From Bin87 sp965116565 (GTDB lineage Bacteria; Chloroflexota; Dehalococcoidia; Lucifugimonadales; UBA3495): a DNA stretch of 64,000 bases. The stretch's first letter is position 1, and each line of letters begins with the position of its first letter. A program made the position numbers and the translations under genes. The DNA lies in the NCBI GenBank assembly GCA_965116565.1, contig OZ220699.1, positions 2,356,001 through 2,420,000 of the forward strand, given 5' to 3'. The notes under the pieces were generated by a model that saw only the letters and a program-made list of their open reading frames with translations, had not been told where the DNA came from and did not search any database. Positions 8,305 to 16,777 of this stretch are shown here, one piece after another.

Positions 8305-8638
8305 CAAAAACCACTCTTCCTTGTTTGCAGGCCGTGTACAGGGCCGGCAGTGTCTCTTGCAGCCGCTCGAATTCTTCCGGAGTGTACACTCGGAACGTCA
8401 TGCCCACCTGCGCGTCCAGGTGATAGGAGAAAAAGTCCGCTCGCCGTCCGAAGGGCCGGTCCGTGTCGTGCACGAAAATGAAGTCCAGAGTGCTTTCGGG
8501 TGAGTAGTCTTCGGTCACCGCGTCGCCGACCAGGATGGCTTTCTCTATCCCCAGGGTTGGGAAAACGTCCATCGTTTCCGCCAATTGCTGTTCCAGCATC
8601 TGGCGACGAAACTGTATGAACCCTACTCGCATCGGCAT
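8297..8638 (-). CDS. MNT-type nucleotidyltransferase-like protein with degenerate active site
   Basis: A 113-residue protein with the minimal nucleotidyltransferase fold. The region that normally reads GSxxRGxxxxxSDxDL is here GDAVTEDYSPESTLDFIF (about residues 33-50): Gly-Ser is Gly-Asp and the first catalytic Asp is Thr, so canonical transfer activity is doubtful. A C-terminal segment carries YTPEEFERLQETLP. The start ATG 8638 is 4 nt after the lutC stop; earlier in-frame starts would lie inside lutC. It overlaps the HEPN gene downstream. Known HEPN-MNT pairs are toxin-antitoxin or nucleotide-modifying modules; with both partners degenerate this one may have another role. Confidence 0.78.
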   Translation of the reverse strand: MPMRVGFIQFRRQMLEQQLAETMDVFPTLGIEKAILVGDAVTEDYSPESTLDFIFVHDTDRPFGRRADFFSYHLDAQVGMTFRVYTPEEFERLQETLPALYTACKQGRVVFDA

Positions 8639-8642
8639 CTCG

Positions 8643-9419
8643 CTACTCCTCGTCCAGCAGCACCATGTGGACTTCCCGCGGCCCGTGCACGCCCACCACG
8701 ATGGTCTGCTCAATATCGGCCGTGCGACTGGGACCGGTGATGAAATTCAGATAGCTGCCCATATCCGGGTTGCCGCTCTCCCCGTTCCGGTGGTACTCCA
8801 GCCGTCTCAGGGCAAACAAATCGTCCAGCGTGCCCAGGATATCCCGCGGCCGTACGATGGCCACATGGACCGGTGGCACCACTGACACCAACCGGCTCAA
8901 ACCTCGTCTGGGCAGCACAATCACCGATCCGGTCTCCGCGATTGCGTAGTCCGCTCCGGTGATCCCCATCGAGGAATCGGCCAACCGCCGCCGCACCTCA
9001 TCACGGGCGTACGCTCCGTCGTAAACCGCCGCCCAGCAAAGGGCGCCCGCGCCTGCCAATGCGGCATCCACGGGAACCATATCGAAGACCGCCTGCTCGG
9101 ATCGCGCCACCGACGTTGCACCCATTCTGCGCGCCAGCGACACGACATAATCCAGCGCGTCTTCCGCACCGGGGCAGCGGGCCACATTCCACCCCCGTAG
9201 GGCGGCCGTGTCGCCCAACCGGCGTGACAACTCCGGCAACTCCTCGGCTATCCGTCGACGTACCTCGCCCGCCCGCTCTTCAAGGGTCCGCAACTCGTCG
9301 GTCAGCGCCAGGTATGGGCTGGCCGGCGGCTCATCTTCCCGACCCAGAGCCTCGCGCACCGAAGCCAGGAATTCGCTTGATGGGATACCCATTGAACTCG
9401 TCATCGCCAGTTTACTCAC
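8643..9419 (-). CDS. lutC: LutC/YkgG-like lactate utilization protein (LUD domain)
   Basis: A 258-residue LUD-domain protein, third component of the LutABC iron-sulfur L-lactate dehydrogenase complex that oxidises lactate to pyruvate in the cytosol. Typical LUD motifs: SSMGITGADYAIAETGSVIVLP (split around residue 150), then VPPVHVAIV and GPSRTADIEQTIVVGVHGPREVHMVLL. LUD proteins of this type carry no Fe-S cysteines, consistent here. Starts: GTG 9419, ATG 9404 and ATG 9392 are all in frame; none has a strong Shine-Dalgarno. It lies 37 bp after lutB. The four-base gap to the next gene indicates readthrough into the MNT/HEPN pair. Confidence 0.93.
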   Translation of the reverse strand: MSKLAMTSSMGIPSSEFLASVREALGREDEPPASPYLALTDELRTLEERAGEVRRRIAEELPELSRRLGDTAALRGWNVARCPGAEDALDYVVSLARRMGATSVARSEQAVFDMVPVDAALAGAGALCWAAVYDGAYARDEVRRRLADSSMGITGADYAIAETGSVIVLPRRGLSRLVSVVPPVHVAIVRPRDILGTLDDLFALRRLEYHRNGESGNPDMGSYLNFITGPSRTADIEQTIVVGVHGPREVHMVLLDEE

Positions 9420-9456
9420 GCGTATGGGATACCCAAAACGCAGCGCAAAGTCCTCA

Positions 9457-10899
9457 TCAACTGCCTTTGGACAACTCGTCGCGCCACCGGTCCCTGAAGC
9501 TCCGCTCCGCCGGGACCGGCAAATCCCGTGCCTGGGTCCACCGCGAGATCAGCGGCAGCCGAGTCTGCCCAATCTTGCCGCCGCGGGCCAATGGTTTGGA
9601 CATCATCCGTCCCATCGACCGACCCAGCTTCAGCAACCAGGGACTGGACATAACGTTGGCGAAACCCCGTGCCAGCAGCCTGTCGGTGTCAGACGCCGTT
9701 CGCTGGTTTTCGTCGTTGCTCTCCGCCTGTTGGTGCCTCAGGTGCAGCAGCATCCGCGGGATGTTGATTTGGACCGGGCACGCGTCCCGACACGCCCCGC
9801 AAAGCGTCGACGCGTTGGGCAGATCCTTCGCCTGCGCAACCCCAACCAGCCCCGGTGTCACTATCGACCCAATGGGTCCGGGATACACCCACCCGTACGC
9901 GTGCCCGCCAACCCGCTGGTAGATCGGACAAACGTTGAGGCATGCCCCGCAACGTATGCAATACAGCGACTCGCGCAATGCGGGATCCCGCAACAACCTG
10001 CTGCGCCCGTTGTCCACGATGATCAGGTGAAATTCCTCCGGACCGTCCTCGTCGTCGGACCGCCTGGGGCCCGTAACCATGCTCACGTACGACGATATGC
10101 GCTGGCCCGTAGCGGAGCGTGGCAGTAACCTCAGGAACACCGCCAAATCCTGCAGAGACGGAATCACCTTTTCCATCCCGGCGAGTCCAACGTGTATGCG
10201 TGGCGCAGAGGTGCAGAGCCTCCCGTTCCCCTCGTTGGTGATGATCACCAGCGAACCGGTTTCCGCCACGAGGAAATTCGCCCCGCTGACCCCCATGTCC
10301 GCCTCGAGGAATTTCTCGCGCAGCGCGACCCGCGCCACCCGCGCCATCTCCTCAATGTCCTCTGAGTACGGCACGCCCAGTTGCTCGGCGAAAAGCTGCG
10401 CGACCTGCCCCCGTGTTTTGTGCAGCGCCGGCGCCACCAGGTGCGAAGGCGTCTCTTCGGCCAGCTGGATGATGTACTCGCCCAGGTCGGTCTCGAACAC
10501 GTCGATGCCCCGGGCCTCCAGCACGTGGTTGAGGCCCAACTCTTCCGACACCATCGACTTGCTCTTGGTGACCGTGCGCACCCCATGGCGCCGCGCTATC
10601 TCCGAAACGATTGCGTTGGCCTGCGCGGCGTCCCCGGCGAAGTGCACCTGGCCGCCGGCCGCACGGACGTTGCGCTCCAGCATCGCCAGGTAGTAGTCAA
10701 GGTGCCCGATGGTGTGCTCCTTGACCTTCCGCGCCTGCTCGCGCCATCCTTCCCAGACCTCCTCCGAAACCTCCTCGATGGCTTCCCTGCGTGTCCCGTC
10801 AAATCCACTGCCGGCGCGCCGCAGCGCCTGCCGCAGCTGAACGTCCTGCACCGCCGCCTGCGATGCCGGCACGAACTGGCGAGTCGTCACCTCCGCCAT
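9457..10899 (-). CDS. lutB: LutB/YkgF-like iron-sulfur subunit of lactate dehydrogenase
   Basis: A 480-residue protein with an N-terminal LUD domain (KSKSMVSEELGLNHVLEARG near 110; GVSGANFLVAETGSLVI near 205). It is followed by a dicluster ferredoxin domain with CIRCGACLNVCPIY (about 317) and CGACRDACPVQI (about 368), i.e. two [4Fe-4S] sites. Electron-transfer core of LutABC. The C-terminal part after the clusters (FANVMSSPWLLKLGRSMGRM) is usual for the family. Start ATG 10899 is 4 bp after the lutA stop, so the genes are one operon. Confidence 0.96.
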   Translation of the reverse strand: MAEVTTRQFVPASQAAVQDVQLRQALRRAGSGFDGTRREAIEEVSEEVWEGWREQARKVKEHTIGHLDYYLAMLERNVRAAGGQVHFAGDAAQANAIVSEIARRHGVRTVTKSKSMVSEELGLNHVLEARGIDVFETDLGEYIIQLAEETPSHLVAPALHKTRGQVAQLFAEQLGVPYSEDIEEMARVARVALREKFLEADMGVSGANFLVAETGSLVIITNEGNGRLCTSAPRIHVGLAGMEKVIPSLQDLAVFLRLLPRSATGQRISSYVSMVTGPRRSDDEDGPEEFHLIIVDNGRSRLLRDPALRESLYCIRCGACLNVCPIYQRVGGHAYGWVYPGPIGSIVTPGLVGVAQAKDLPNASTLCGACRDACPVQINIPRMLLHLRHQQAESNDENQRTASDTDRLLARGFANVMSSPWLLKLGRSMGRMMSKPLARGGKIGQTRLPLISRWTQARDLPVPAERSFRDRWRDELSKGS

Positions 10900-10902
10900 T
10901 GC

Positions 10903-11655
10903 TCAGCCCCGCTCCGAGTCGAGAATCTGCGCGATGTGCCGCACCGAGACCCTCATACCCTGTCGGCTGATGGCTCCTCCGATGTGCATCAGGCAGCCCA
11001 TGTCGCACGCGGTTATGGTGTCGGCGCCGCTCTGCCGTATTGACGCCAGCTTGTCCGCCAGCATCTCCTCCGAAATGTGAGGATACTTGACCGCGAACGT
11101 CCCTCCGAACCCGCAACACTGCTCCGCGTCAGGCAGGTCAACCTCCGCCACTCCCTCGCAACCGGACAGCAAGCGTCGCGGACTCTCCCTCACCCTCATC
11201 TCGCGCAGCAAATGGCACGAAGGATGGTACGCCACCTTTTGCCCATCAGGCCCGTCCTCGCTTTCGCCGTCTCCCGCTCCCACCACGTCGGTCAGAAACT
11301 CGGAGAACTCGTACACCCGGCCGCGCAAATCCTCCGCCCGTTCCAGCATCGCCGGATCGCCGGCGAACAGGTCCTCGTAGAACACCCGCATCATCGCTCC
11401 GCACGAACCGGACGGCACCACCACGTAATCGGAGCCTTCCAGTGCGTCCAGCGTGCGCGTCGCCAGTTTCCTGGCGTCCTGCGTGAACCCCGAGTTGTAC
11501 AGCGGTTGACCGCAGCACGTCTGCCCTTCCGGAAAATCGACATCCACCCCGTATCGCCGGAGCACCCGGACCACGCTTACGCCCACTTCGGGGTAAAGCT
11601 GGTCGATGATGCAGGTGACAAAAAGTGATGCCCGTATGGGCGCCGACTGGCTCAA
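10903..11655 (-). CDS. lutA: LutA/YkgE-like (Fe-S)-binding subunit of lactate dehydrogenase
   Basis: A 250-residue protein with two CCG-type cysteine-rich domains: GQTCCGQPLYNSG (about residue 46) and EQCCGFGGTFAVKYP (about 187), plus single cysteines in SGSCGAMM and HPSCHLL. This is the heterodisulfide-reductase-like domain that holds an unusual [4Fe-4S] cluster. First gene of lutABC. The best start is TTG 11655, since GGGAGA lies 6-7 nt upstream; the only nearby ATG opens a two-codon frame (ATG ATT TGA) that overlaps the TTG. With lutB and lutC it should convert L-lactate to pyruvate, which fits the pyruvate dehydrogenase operon elsewhere in the window. Confidence 0.95.
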   Translation of the reverse strand: MSQSAPIRASLFVTCIIDQLYPEVGVSVVRVLRRYGVDVDFPEGQTCCGQPLYNSGFTQDARKLATRTLDALEGSDYVVVPSGSCGAMMRVFYEDLFAGDPAMLERAEDLRGRVYEFSEFLTDVVGAGDGESEDGPDGQKVAYHPSCHLLREMRVRESPRRLLSGCEGVAEVDLPDAEQCCGFGGTFAVKYPHISEEMLADKLASIRQSGADTITACDMGCLMHIGGAISRQGMRVSVRHIAQILDSERG

Positions 11656-11729
11656 ATCATTCTCCCAAATGAACGCGCGGCAAGGTTAGCAGAGCCACCC
11701 TGTCCTGTCCATCCGGGCCCTTTTGGCGG

Positions 11730-11735
11730 TATCAT
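11730..11735 (+). promoter_or_regulatory. candidate -10 box before the 11771 gene
   Basis: TATCAT followed by gtcgcc matches the recurring -10 plus discriminator pattern of this window. It lies 35 nt before ATG 11771. No convincing -35 is seen. Confidence 0.35.
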
Positions 11736-11770
11736 GTCGCCAATCTAACGCCTGCGGAGGCGCCGAGCGC

Positions 11771-12463
11771 ATGGCCGAAGAACTCTCCCGTATCAACCGC
11801 CCTTCCGTTGGGAACTACCTGGGCAAACGCAAACTGCTGTTGGTCCCCGTGATTCACCTCCCCGTTCCACCGGACGCCATCCCACCTGAGGGCGCGGAGA
11901 TTATCGCCCGCTACTGGGAGCAGGTCGACGTCCAGGTGCGCGCCGTCCAGAACGCCCTCGGCAGCGTCTCCCACGTCTACCACGAGAACACTCCCGAAGG
12001 CGGCGACGATGGTCTGGGCTATCTTGAAGCCAGCGGCCAGGCCAGCCATTCCCTGGTCAAGAGCCTGACGGAGGCCGACGCCACTTTTGAGGCCGCCGAA
12101 TCCATGGAAATTATGGCCGAAACCCTGGATCTCCAGCGCTGTCTCATGCAGCCCTTGATGAGCCAGTCGGTCGCCACCCGCCTCCAGGAATGGTTCGCCG
12201 ACGCCAACCGCCGCCGCTACGATTTCATCTCCGAATCCATCGATTCCTCGCTGGCCGCGGACGAAACCGGCCTGCTCCTCATCAACGAGCGTCATCAGGT
12301 GCAGTTCCCGTCCGATGTCGAGGTGATCTACATCGCCCCGCCGGCGCTGGACGAATTCCGCCGTTGGTTCCAGAACTGGACCGAGCAACTCCAGCGCGAG
12401 ATGGCGGCGCAAGCTGCCCAGGCTCCGGCCGACGAGGCGGACGAAACGGAACCGACGCCTTGA
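11771..12463 (+). CDS. conserved protein of unknown function
   Basis: A 230-residue soluble protein that I cannot assign to a named family. It opens MAEELSRINRPSVGNYLGKR, is acidic and largely helical, and contains LLLVPVIHLP (about residue 24), then VDVQVRAVQNALGSVSHVYHENT and DLQRCLMQPLMSQSVATRLQEWFADANRRRYDF in separate stretches. It ends in an Ala/Glu-rich tail. No signal peptide or membrane segment. Its regular codon use and operon position 24 bp before the DUF917 gene argue that it is real; it may be an accessory to the DUF917/hydantoinase pair. GGAGG at about 11756 is rather far from the ATG. Confidence 0.7.
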   Translation: MAEELSRINRPSVGNYLGKRKLLLVPVIHLPVPPDAIPPEGAEIIARYWEQVDVQVRAVQNALGSVSHVYHENTPEGGDDGLGYLEASGQASHSLVKSLTEADATFEAAESMEIMAETLDLQRCLMQPLMSQSVATRLQEWFADANRRRYDFISESIDSSLAADETGLLLINERHQVQFPSDVEVIYIAPPALDEFRRWFQNWTEQLQREMAAQAAQAPADEADETEPTP

Positions 12464-12487
12464 CCCTCGCATTCACCAACTGAACCC

Positions 12488-13558
12488 ATGTGGACCGTAA
12501 CAGAAGAGGACCTGCCCTCCATCGCTATCGGCGCCGGTATTCTTGGCACCGGTGGCGGAGGCAACCCCTATGTCGGCCAATTGCGAGCCCGCCAGGCCAT
12601 GCGCCAATGGGGACCCGTCACCGTCCTCGCTCCCGAGGAACTGCCTGACGACTCCCGCGTCATCTGCGTCGGCGGCATTGGCGCGCCCACCGTCGGCATC
12701 GAAAAAGTTCGCGACCTCCAGTCCTACTACGCCCTCCGCGCCATCGAGGACTTTGTCGGCGAAAAAGCCACCGCCCTGATCTCCAACGAGATCGGAGGCA
12801 GCAACTCGGTCGAACCTCTCATCGCCGCCGCCAAGGCCGGCCTGCCCGTCGTGGATGCCGATGGCATGGGCCGCGCATTCCCCGAGTTCCAGATGAAGAC
12901 ATTCTTCGTCTACGGCGTCCCGTGCTGCCCCATGGCCGTCGCCGACGAGAAGGGCAACTCCATCATCGTGCGGGAGACGATCAATCCGGTCTGGGCCGAA
13001 AAACTCGCCCGCGCCGCCACCATCCAGATGGGCTGCGTCGCCTGCTATGCCGTCGCCCCCATGACCAAAACCCAGGTGATCAACACCGCCGTCCCCAACT
13101 CGCTGACCCTGGCCCGCGACCTTGGCCGCGCGGTGCAGCGCGCACGCGATTTGGGGCAAAATCCCCTCGACGCTATCCTGGAAACCTGCCCGGGACGCGT
13201 CCTGTTCACTGGCAAGGTGGTGGACGTTGACCGCCGCACGACATCCGGGTTCGCTCGAGGCGCCCTCACCATCGAAGGCATCGATGAGTCTAACGGTCAG
13301 TCGCTGGTGATAGATTTCCAGAACGAAAATCTGGTGGCCCGCCTGGACGGTGACATAGTCTGTACCGTCCCAGACCTCATCTGCGCCGTAACCACCGATA
13401 CCGGCGAACCGGTCACGACCGAACTGATGCGATATGGCCTCCGCGTCGCCGTCCTCGGTTTCCCAGCCCCGGCGTTGTGGTCTACGCCTGAGGGTCTTGC
13501 CGTCGCCGGGCCGCGCGCTTTCGGCTACGACACCGACTACATCCCCCTTGCTGCGTAG
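12488..13558 (+). CDS. DUF917 family protein (S-methyl-thiohydantoin desulfurase-like)
   Basis: A 356-residue protein of the DUF917 family, which almost always sits beside hydantoinase/oxoprolinase genes. Signature stretches: GAGILGTGGGGNPYVG (about residue 16), ALISNEIGGSNSVEPL (about 97), VDADGMGRAFPEFQM (about 123) and the C-terminal PALWSTPEGLAVAGPRAFGYD. Some members have been reclassified as S-methyl thiohydantoin desulfurases; others remain unassigned. It is expected to act on a five-membered lactam or hydantoin in the cytosol together with the gene 10 bp downstream. Confidence 0.92.
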   Translation: MWTVTEEDLPSIAIGAGILGTGGGGNPYVGQLRARQAMRQWGPVTVLAPEELPDDSRVICVGGIGAPTVGIEKVRDLQSYYALRAIEDFVGEKATALISNEIGGSNSVEPLIAAAKAGLPVVDADGMGRAFPEFQMKTFFVYGVPCCPMAVADEKGNSIIVRETINPVWAEKLARAATIQMGCVACYAVAPMTKTQVINTAVPNSLTLARDLGRAVQRARDLGQNPLDAILETCPGRVLFTGKVVDVDRRTTSGFARGALTIEGIDESNGQSLVIDFQNENLVARLDGDIVCTVPDLICAVTTDTGEPVTTELMRYGLRVAVLGFPAPALWSTPEGLAVAGPRAFGYDTDYIPLAA

Positions 13559-13568
13559 GTGAGCCTGC

Positions 13569-15122
13569 ATGTTTCTCGGAGTGGACGTGGGAGGCACCAA
13601 CACCGACGCTGTTCTCATGAACGGTCGCGAACTCATCGGCGCCGCCAAAGTGCCCACCACCGGCGACGTTACCTCCGGCATAACCAACGCGATAACCGAC
13701 CTGCTGGCGCAGACTGGTGAACGCGACTCCGTAGTCGCGGTCGTCGTCGGCACCACCCATTTCACCAACGCGCTGCTTGAGCGCTCCAACCTGGCCCCCA
13801 CCGCAGTCATGCGGCTGTCGTTGCCCGCCACCGAGCTGCTGCCTCCCCTGGTTGAATGGCCCGACGGCCTCAAAAACGCCATCGGCGGCCATGCCTACAT
13901 GGTCGGCGGCGGTAACGAATTCGATGGCCGTGAGATCTCCCCGTTGGACCGCCAGGCCATTCGAGACGCGGCCTTGGACATGCGCGCCAAAGGCATCCGC
14001 TCCGTAGCGGTCAGCGGTGTATTCTCACCTGTGGACCCCGCTCACGAGGACCACGCGGCAGCGGTGATCCGCGAGTTTGCGCCCGAGATGCGCGTGTGCC
14101 TGTCTCACCAGAACGGCCGCATCGGCCTGTTGGAGCGCGAAAACGCCGCCGCCCTCAACGCCTGCCTCGGCGATGTCGCGACCTCAACCATCCGGGGAAT
14201 CCAACGCGCTCTCGATGCTCTCGGCCTGAGTGTTCCGCTGTTCATGAGCCAGAACGACGGCACGCTCATGGACACCTCGTTCGCTGAGCAGTTCCCCGTG
14301 CTGACCATTTCCTCAGGGCCCACCAATAGCATGCGCGGAGCCGCCTATCTGACCGGCGTGACCGACGGGATCGTCGTTGACATTGGCGGCACATCCACCG
14401 ACGTCGGCGCGCTGGTCCGAGGCTTCCCCCGGGAGTCGGCGGTGGCGGTGGAACTTGCCGGCGTTCGCACCAATTTCCGCATCCCCGACGTCGAGTCCAT
14501 CGCCCTCGGCGGTGGCAGCGTGGTCAACCCCGACCCGCTGCGAATCGGCCCGGAAAGCGTCGGATACCGCCTGACCATCGACGCGCTGGCGTTCGGCGGC
14601 GACACCCTGACCGCCACCGACCTTGCCGTCGCAGCCGGAACCGCAACTCTCGGCGATTCGAGCCGTGTCTCCCACCTTTCCCGCCGGATGGTGGCAAACG
14701 GGGTGGCCGAAATCCAGGGCAGAGTAGAAACCCAGGTGGACCGCATGAAACTCAGCCGCGCAGACGTGCCGGTGGTTCTCGTCGGCGGTGGCAGCGTGTT
14801 GCTCGGCGACACATTGGCCGGAGCCAGCCGGGTGTTGCGCCCACAGCACGCCGGAGTCGCCAACGCCATCGGCGCCGCCATCGCCCAGGTCAGCGGGCAG
14901 GTCGAGCGTGTCTACTCATTGGACTCCGGCAGCCGCGAGGAAGCCATCGCCGACTGCACCGCGGCCGCCGTCGCCCGCGCCACCGAGGCCGGCGCAGATC
15001 CTGCCACCGTGGAGGTTGTGGACGTTGAGGAGGTACCGCTTACCTACATTCCGAGCAACGCCACCCGCGTCCGCGTCAAAGCCGTCGGCGATATCGCTGC
15101 CTCCGTCCTCCGCCGAACCTGA
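13569..15122 (+). CDS. hyuA: hydantoinase/oxoprolinase family protein (HyuA-like)
   Basis: A 517-residue ATP-dependent ring-opening enzyme of the actin/Hsp70-like ATPase fold. N-terminal phosphate loop FLGVDVGGTNTDAVLM (residues 2-17), a second loop GIVVDIGGTSTDVGAL (about 265), and ALGGGSVVNPDPLRIGPES (about 313) are diagnostic. Family members hydrolyse 5-oxoproline, hydantoins or N-methylhydantoin using ATP. No HyuB partner is seen; instead it pairs with DUF917, which is a common alternative arrangement. Its start lies 10 bp after the DUF917 stop, so they form one operon with the unknown gene at 11771. Confidence 0.93.
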   Translation: MFLGVDVGGTNTDAVLMNGRELIGAAKVPTTGDVTSGITNAITDLLAQTGERDSVVAVVVGTTHFTNALLERSNLAPTAVMRLSLPATELLPPLVEWPDGLKNAIGGHAYMVGGGNEFDGREISPLDRQAIRDAALDMRAKGIRSVAVSGVFSPVDPAHEDHAAAVIREFAPEMRVCLSHQNGRIGLLERENAAALNACLGDVATSTIRGIQRALDALGLSVPLFMSQNDGTLMDTSFAEQFPVLTISSGPTNSMRGAAYLTGVTDGIVVDIGGTSTDVGALVRGFPRESAVAVELAGVRTNFRIPDVESIALGGGSVVNPDPLRIGPESVGYRLTIDALAFGGDTLTATDLAVAAGTATLGDSSRVSHLSRRMVANGVAEIQGRVETQVDRMKLSRADVPVVLVGGGSVLLGDTLAGASRVLRPQHAGVANAIGAAIAQVSGQVERVYSLDSGSREEAIADCTAAAVARATEAGADPATVEVVDVEEVPLTYIPSNATRVRVKAVGDIAASVLRRT

Positions 15123-15216
15123 CAGTCAGCGGAGAAGCTCGCCGTCTGCCGGATCACCGCTCGCCGTTGCGCAACGCCGCGCGGGGTTGGAGACGGTCAT
15201 GAACTTCGCGCAAATC

Positions 15217-16587
15217 TCACCGGCCGGCCAGTCGATAGATCCCCGATTCCTGCGACAGCAAATATAGCTCCCCACCTCGATCCTCGGCGAACGACATAAT
15301 CCTCAGGTCGGTGTCGATGAGACGTGCGTGCTCCACCACCTCACCGTTGACATAGCGTAATCCGAACACTTCCCCGGAGCAGAAATCTCCGAAAACATAC
15401 GCGCCGCGCAGCCAGGGGATCGTCTCACCGCGGTAAACATAACCCCCGATCACCGAGCACGGTTCCCCATCTAGCGAGTATTCCCAGACGGGCGGCGCTT
15501 TCCCTGTCGTATCGCACTCGTCTCGCGGACGAAAGCAATGGTTCCCCTCCAGCACATTCCAGCCATAGTTGCCTCTCCGTTCGATCAGGTCGATCTCCTC
15601 CCACCGGTTCTGCCCCACGTCGCCCGCCCAAAGTTCGCCGGTTTCCAGGTCGAAACTGAACCGCCAGGGATTCCGAAGTCCATGGGCCCAGATCTCGCCG
15701 CGCCCGTCGCCGTGTACGAACGGGTTGTCTGGCGGAATGGAATAGAGCTTTTCCGGGCCAGACTCCGCAACGTCGATCCTCAGGATGGACCCCAACAGCG
15801 TCGAGGCGTCCTGCCCGTTGCCCAGTGGATCTCCGGCGCCCCCTCCGTCGCCCAGGCCAATGTAGAGGTAACCGTCCGGCCCGAACCCGATCTGTCCACC
15901 GTTGTGATTGGCAAACGGTTGCCCGACTTCCAGGATCACCAACTCGCTGCGGGTATCCACGCGAGACCCGTCCGCGTCGACGGTGAAACGAGACACCACC
16001 GAACGCCGTGGATTGGACGCGGAATAGTAAACGTAAAGGTACTGCCCGTTGTCCGGGTCAAACGCCATCCCGAGCAGGCCCTCCTCTGTGCGCCTGCTGC
16101 TGACCCGGTCCCTGATATCCAAAACCTCCTGAACCGCGTCGTCGCCTCGTTGGGCGCCGTCCAATAACCAAATCCTGCCCTCCTGCTCCGAGATCCAAAA
16201 CCTTCCATCGTGGGTTTGCAGCATGTTGGTCGGGGATTCAAACCCCCCTGTATGCGGCAAAGGCTCAAGCCGCAACCTCTCCGGTGCCAGACCCGGGGAA
16301 CGCGCCGGAGGCGTCGGCTCAGTGTCCGGCGATTGGTTTCGTCCAACGGTCGGCTCCGGTTCCTGCCGCGAGTCTTCAAGTCGGTGCGCGGCGGTCGTCG
16401 CCACCGGCGTGCTGGCGTTGGCTCCGGATTCTGGCCGCCCTGCGGTTGGGGTTGCATTCGCTCGGGTCTCGGGAGACGGGGGTGGCGACAACGGAACCGG
16501 TGCAGATTCTTCCGTTGCCATGCCCCCGCAGGCGGCGGCGATCAGAACCACAAGCGCGATGGTGAGTTTCAGGAAGTGAACCACCAT
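15217..16587 (-). CDS. PQQ-dependent sugar dehydrogenase-like lipoprotein (GSDH family)
   Basis: A 456-residue secreted protein. The N-terminus is a lipoprotein signal (FLKLTIALVVLIAAACGG; lipobox AAAC at about residue 20). It is followed by a roughly 85-residue Pro/Ser/Thr-rich linker and then a six-bladed beta-propeller of the glucose/sorbosone dehydrogenase family. Propeller motifs: FESPTNMLQTHDGRFWISEQ (about 115), GLLGMAFDPDNG, the catalytic-His strand PFANHNGGQIGFGPDGYLYI (about 225), HGLRNPWRFSFD and GNYGWNVLEG. It would oxidise sugars or aldehydes outside the membrane using PQQ; PQQ synthesis genes are not in the window. Convergent to hyuA. Confidence 0.93.
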   Translation of the reverse strand: MVVHFLKLTIALVVLIAAACGGMATEESAPVPLSPPPSPETRANATPTAGRPESGANASTPVATTAAHRLEDSRQEPEPTVGRNQSPDTEPTPPARSPGLAPERLRLEPLPHTGGFESPTNMLQTHDGRFWISEQEGRIWLLDGAQRGDDAVQEVLDIRDRVSSRRTEEGLLGMAFDPDNGQYLYVYYSASNPRRSVVSRFTVDADGSRVDTRSELVILEVGQPFANHNGGQIGFGPDGYLYIGLGDGGGAGDPLGNGQDASTLLGSILRIDVAESGPEKLYSIPPDNPFVHGDGRGEIWAHGLRNPWRFSFDLETGELWAGDVGQNRWEEIDLIERRGNYGWNVLEGNHCFRPRDECDTTGKAPPVWEYSLDGEPCSVIGGYVYRGETIPWLRGAYVFGDFCSGEVFGLRYVNGEVVEHARLIDTDLRIMSFAEDRGGELYLLSQESGIYRLAGR

Positions 16588-16592
16588 CTCAC

Positions 16593-16599
16593 ATTACTA
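16593..16599 (-). promoter_or_regulatory. -10 box directly upstream of the sugar dehydrogenase ATG
   Basis: On the minus strand TAGTAAT ends 5 nt before ATG 16587, leaving no room for a Shine-Dalgarno and suggesting a leaderless transcript. Confidence 0.45.
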
Positions 16600-16681
16600 C
16601 ACCCGACGCCTTGGCGCTTTGAGACCCCGGCAAACCGTTGCTGAAACCCGAACGCCGGCGCTCTGAGCATCCTACTCCCTA

Positions 16682-16709
16682 TTGCGGCACGTTTCCCCAA
16701 CGCTAAAAT
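16682..16709 (+). promoter_or_regulatory. promoter of the methyltransferase gene
   Basis: TTGCGG (16682-16687), a 16-bp spacer and TAAAAT (16704-16709) followed by gtcgc. The leader to GTG 16778 is about 60 nt and carries GGAGG. The -10 region is identical over 13 bases to that before the cysteine desulfurase gene. Confidence 0.55.
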
Positions 16710-16777
16710 GTCGCAGGGCTACAGCGAAGGAACCCATCAAACCGGAACGCGTGGATCCAACCTCGGAGGAACTCATT

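Noticed and set aside
7903..8638. Classical HEPN-MNT toxin-antitoxin system
   Set aside because: Both catalytic motifs needed for the known RNase toxin and AMPylating antitoxin mechanism are missing.
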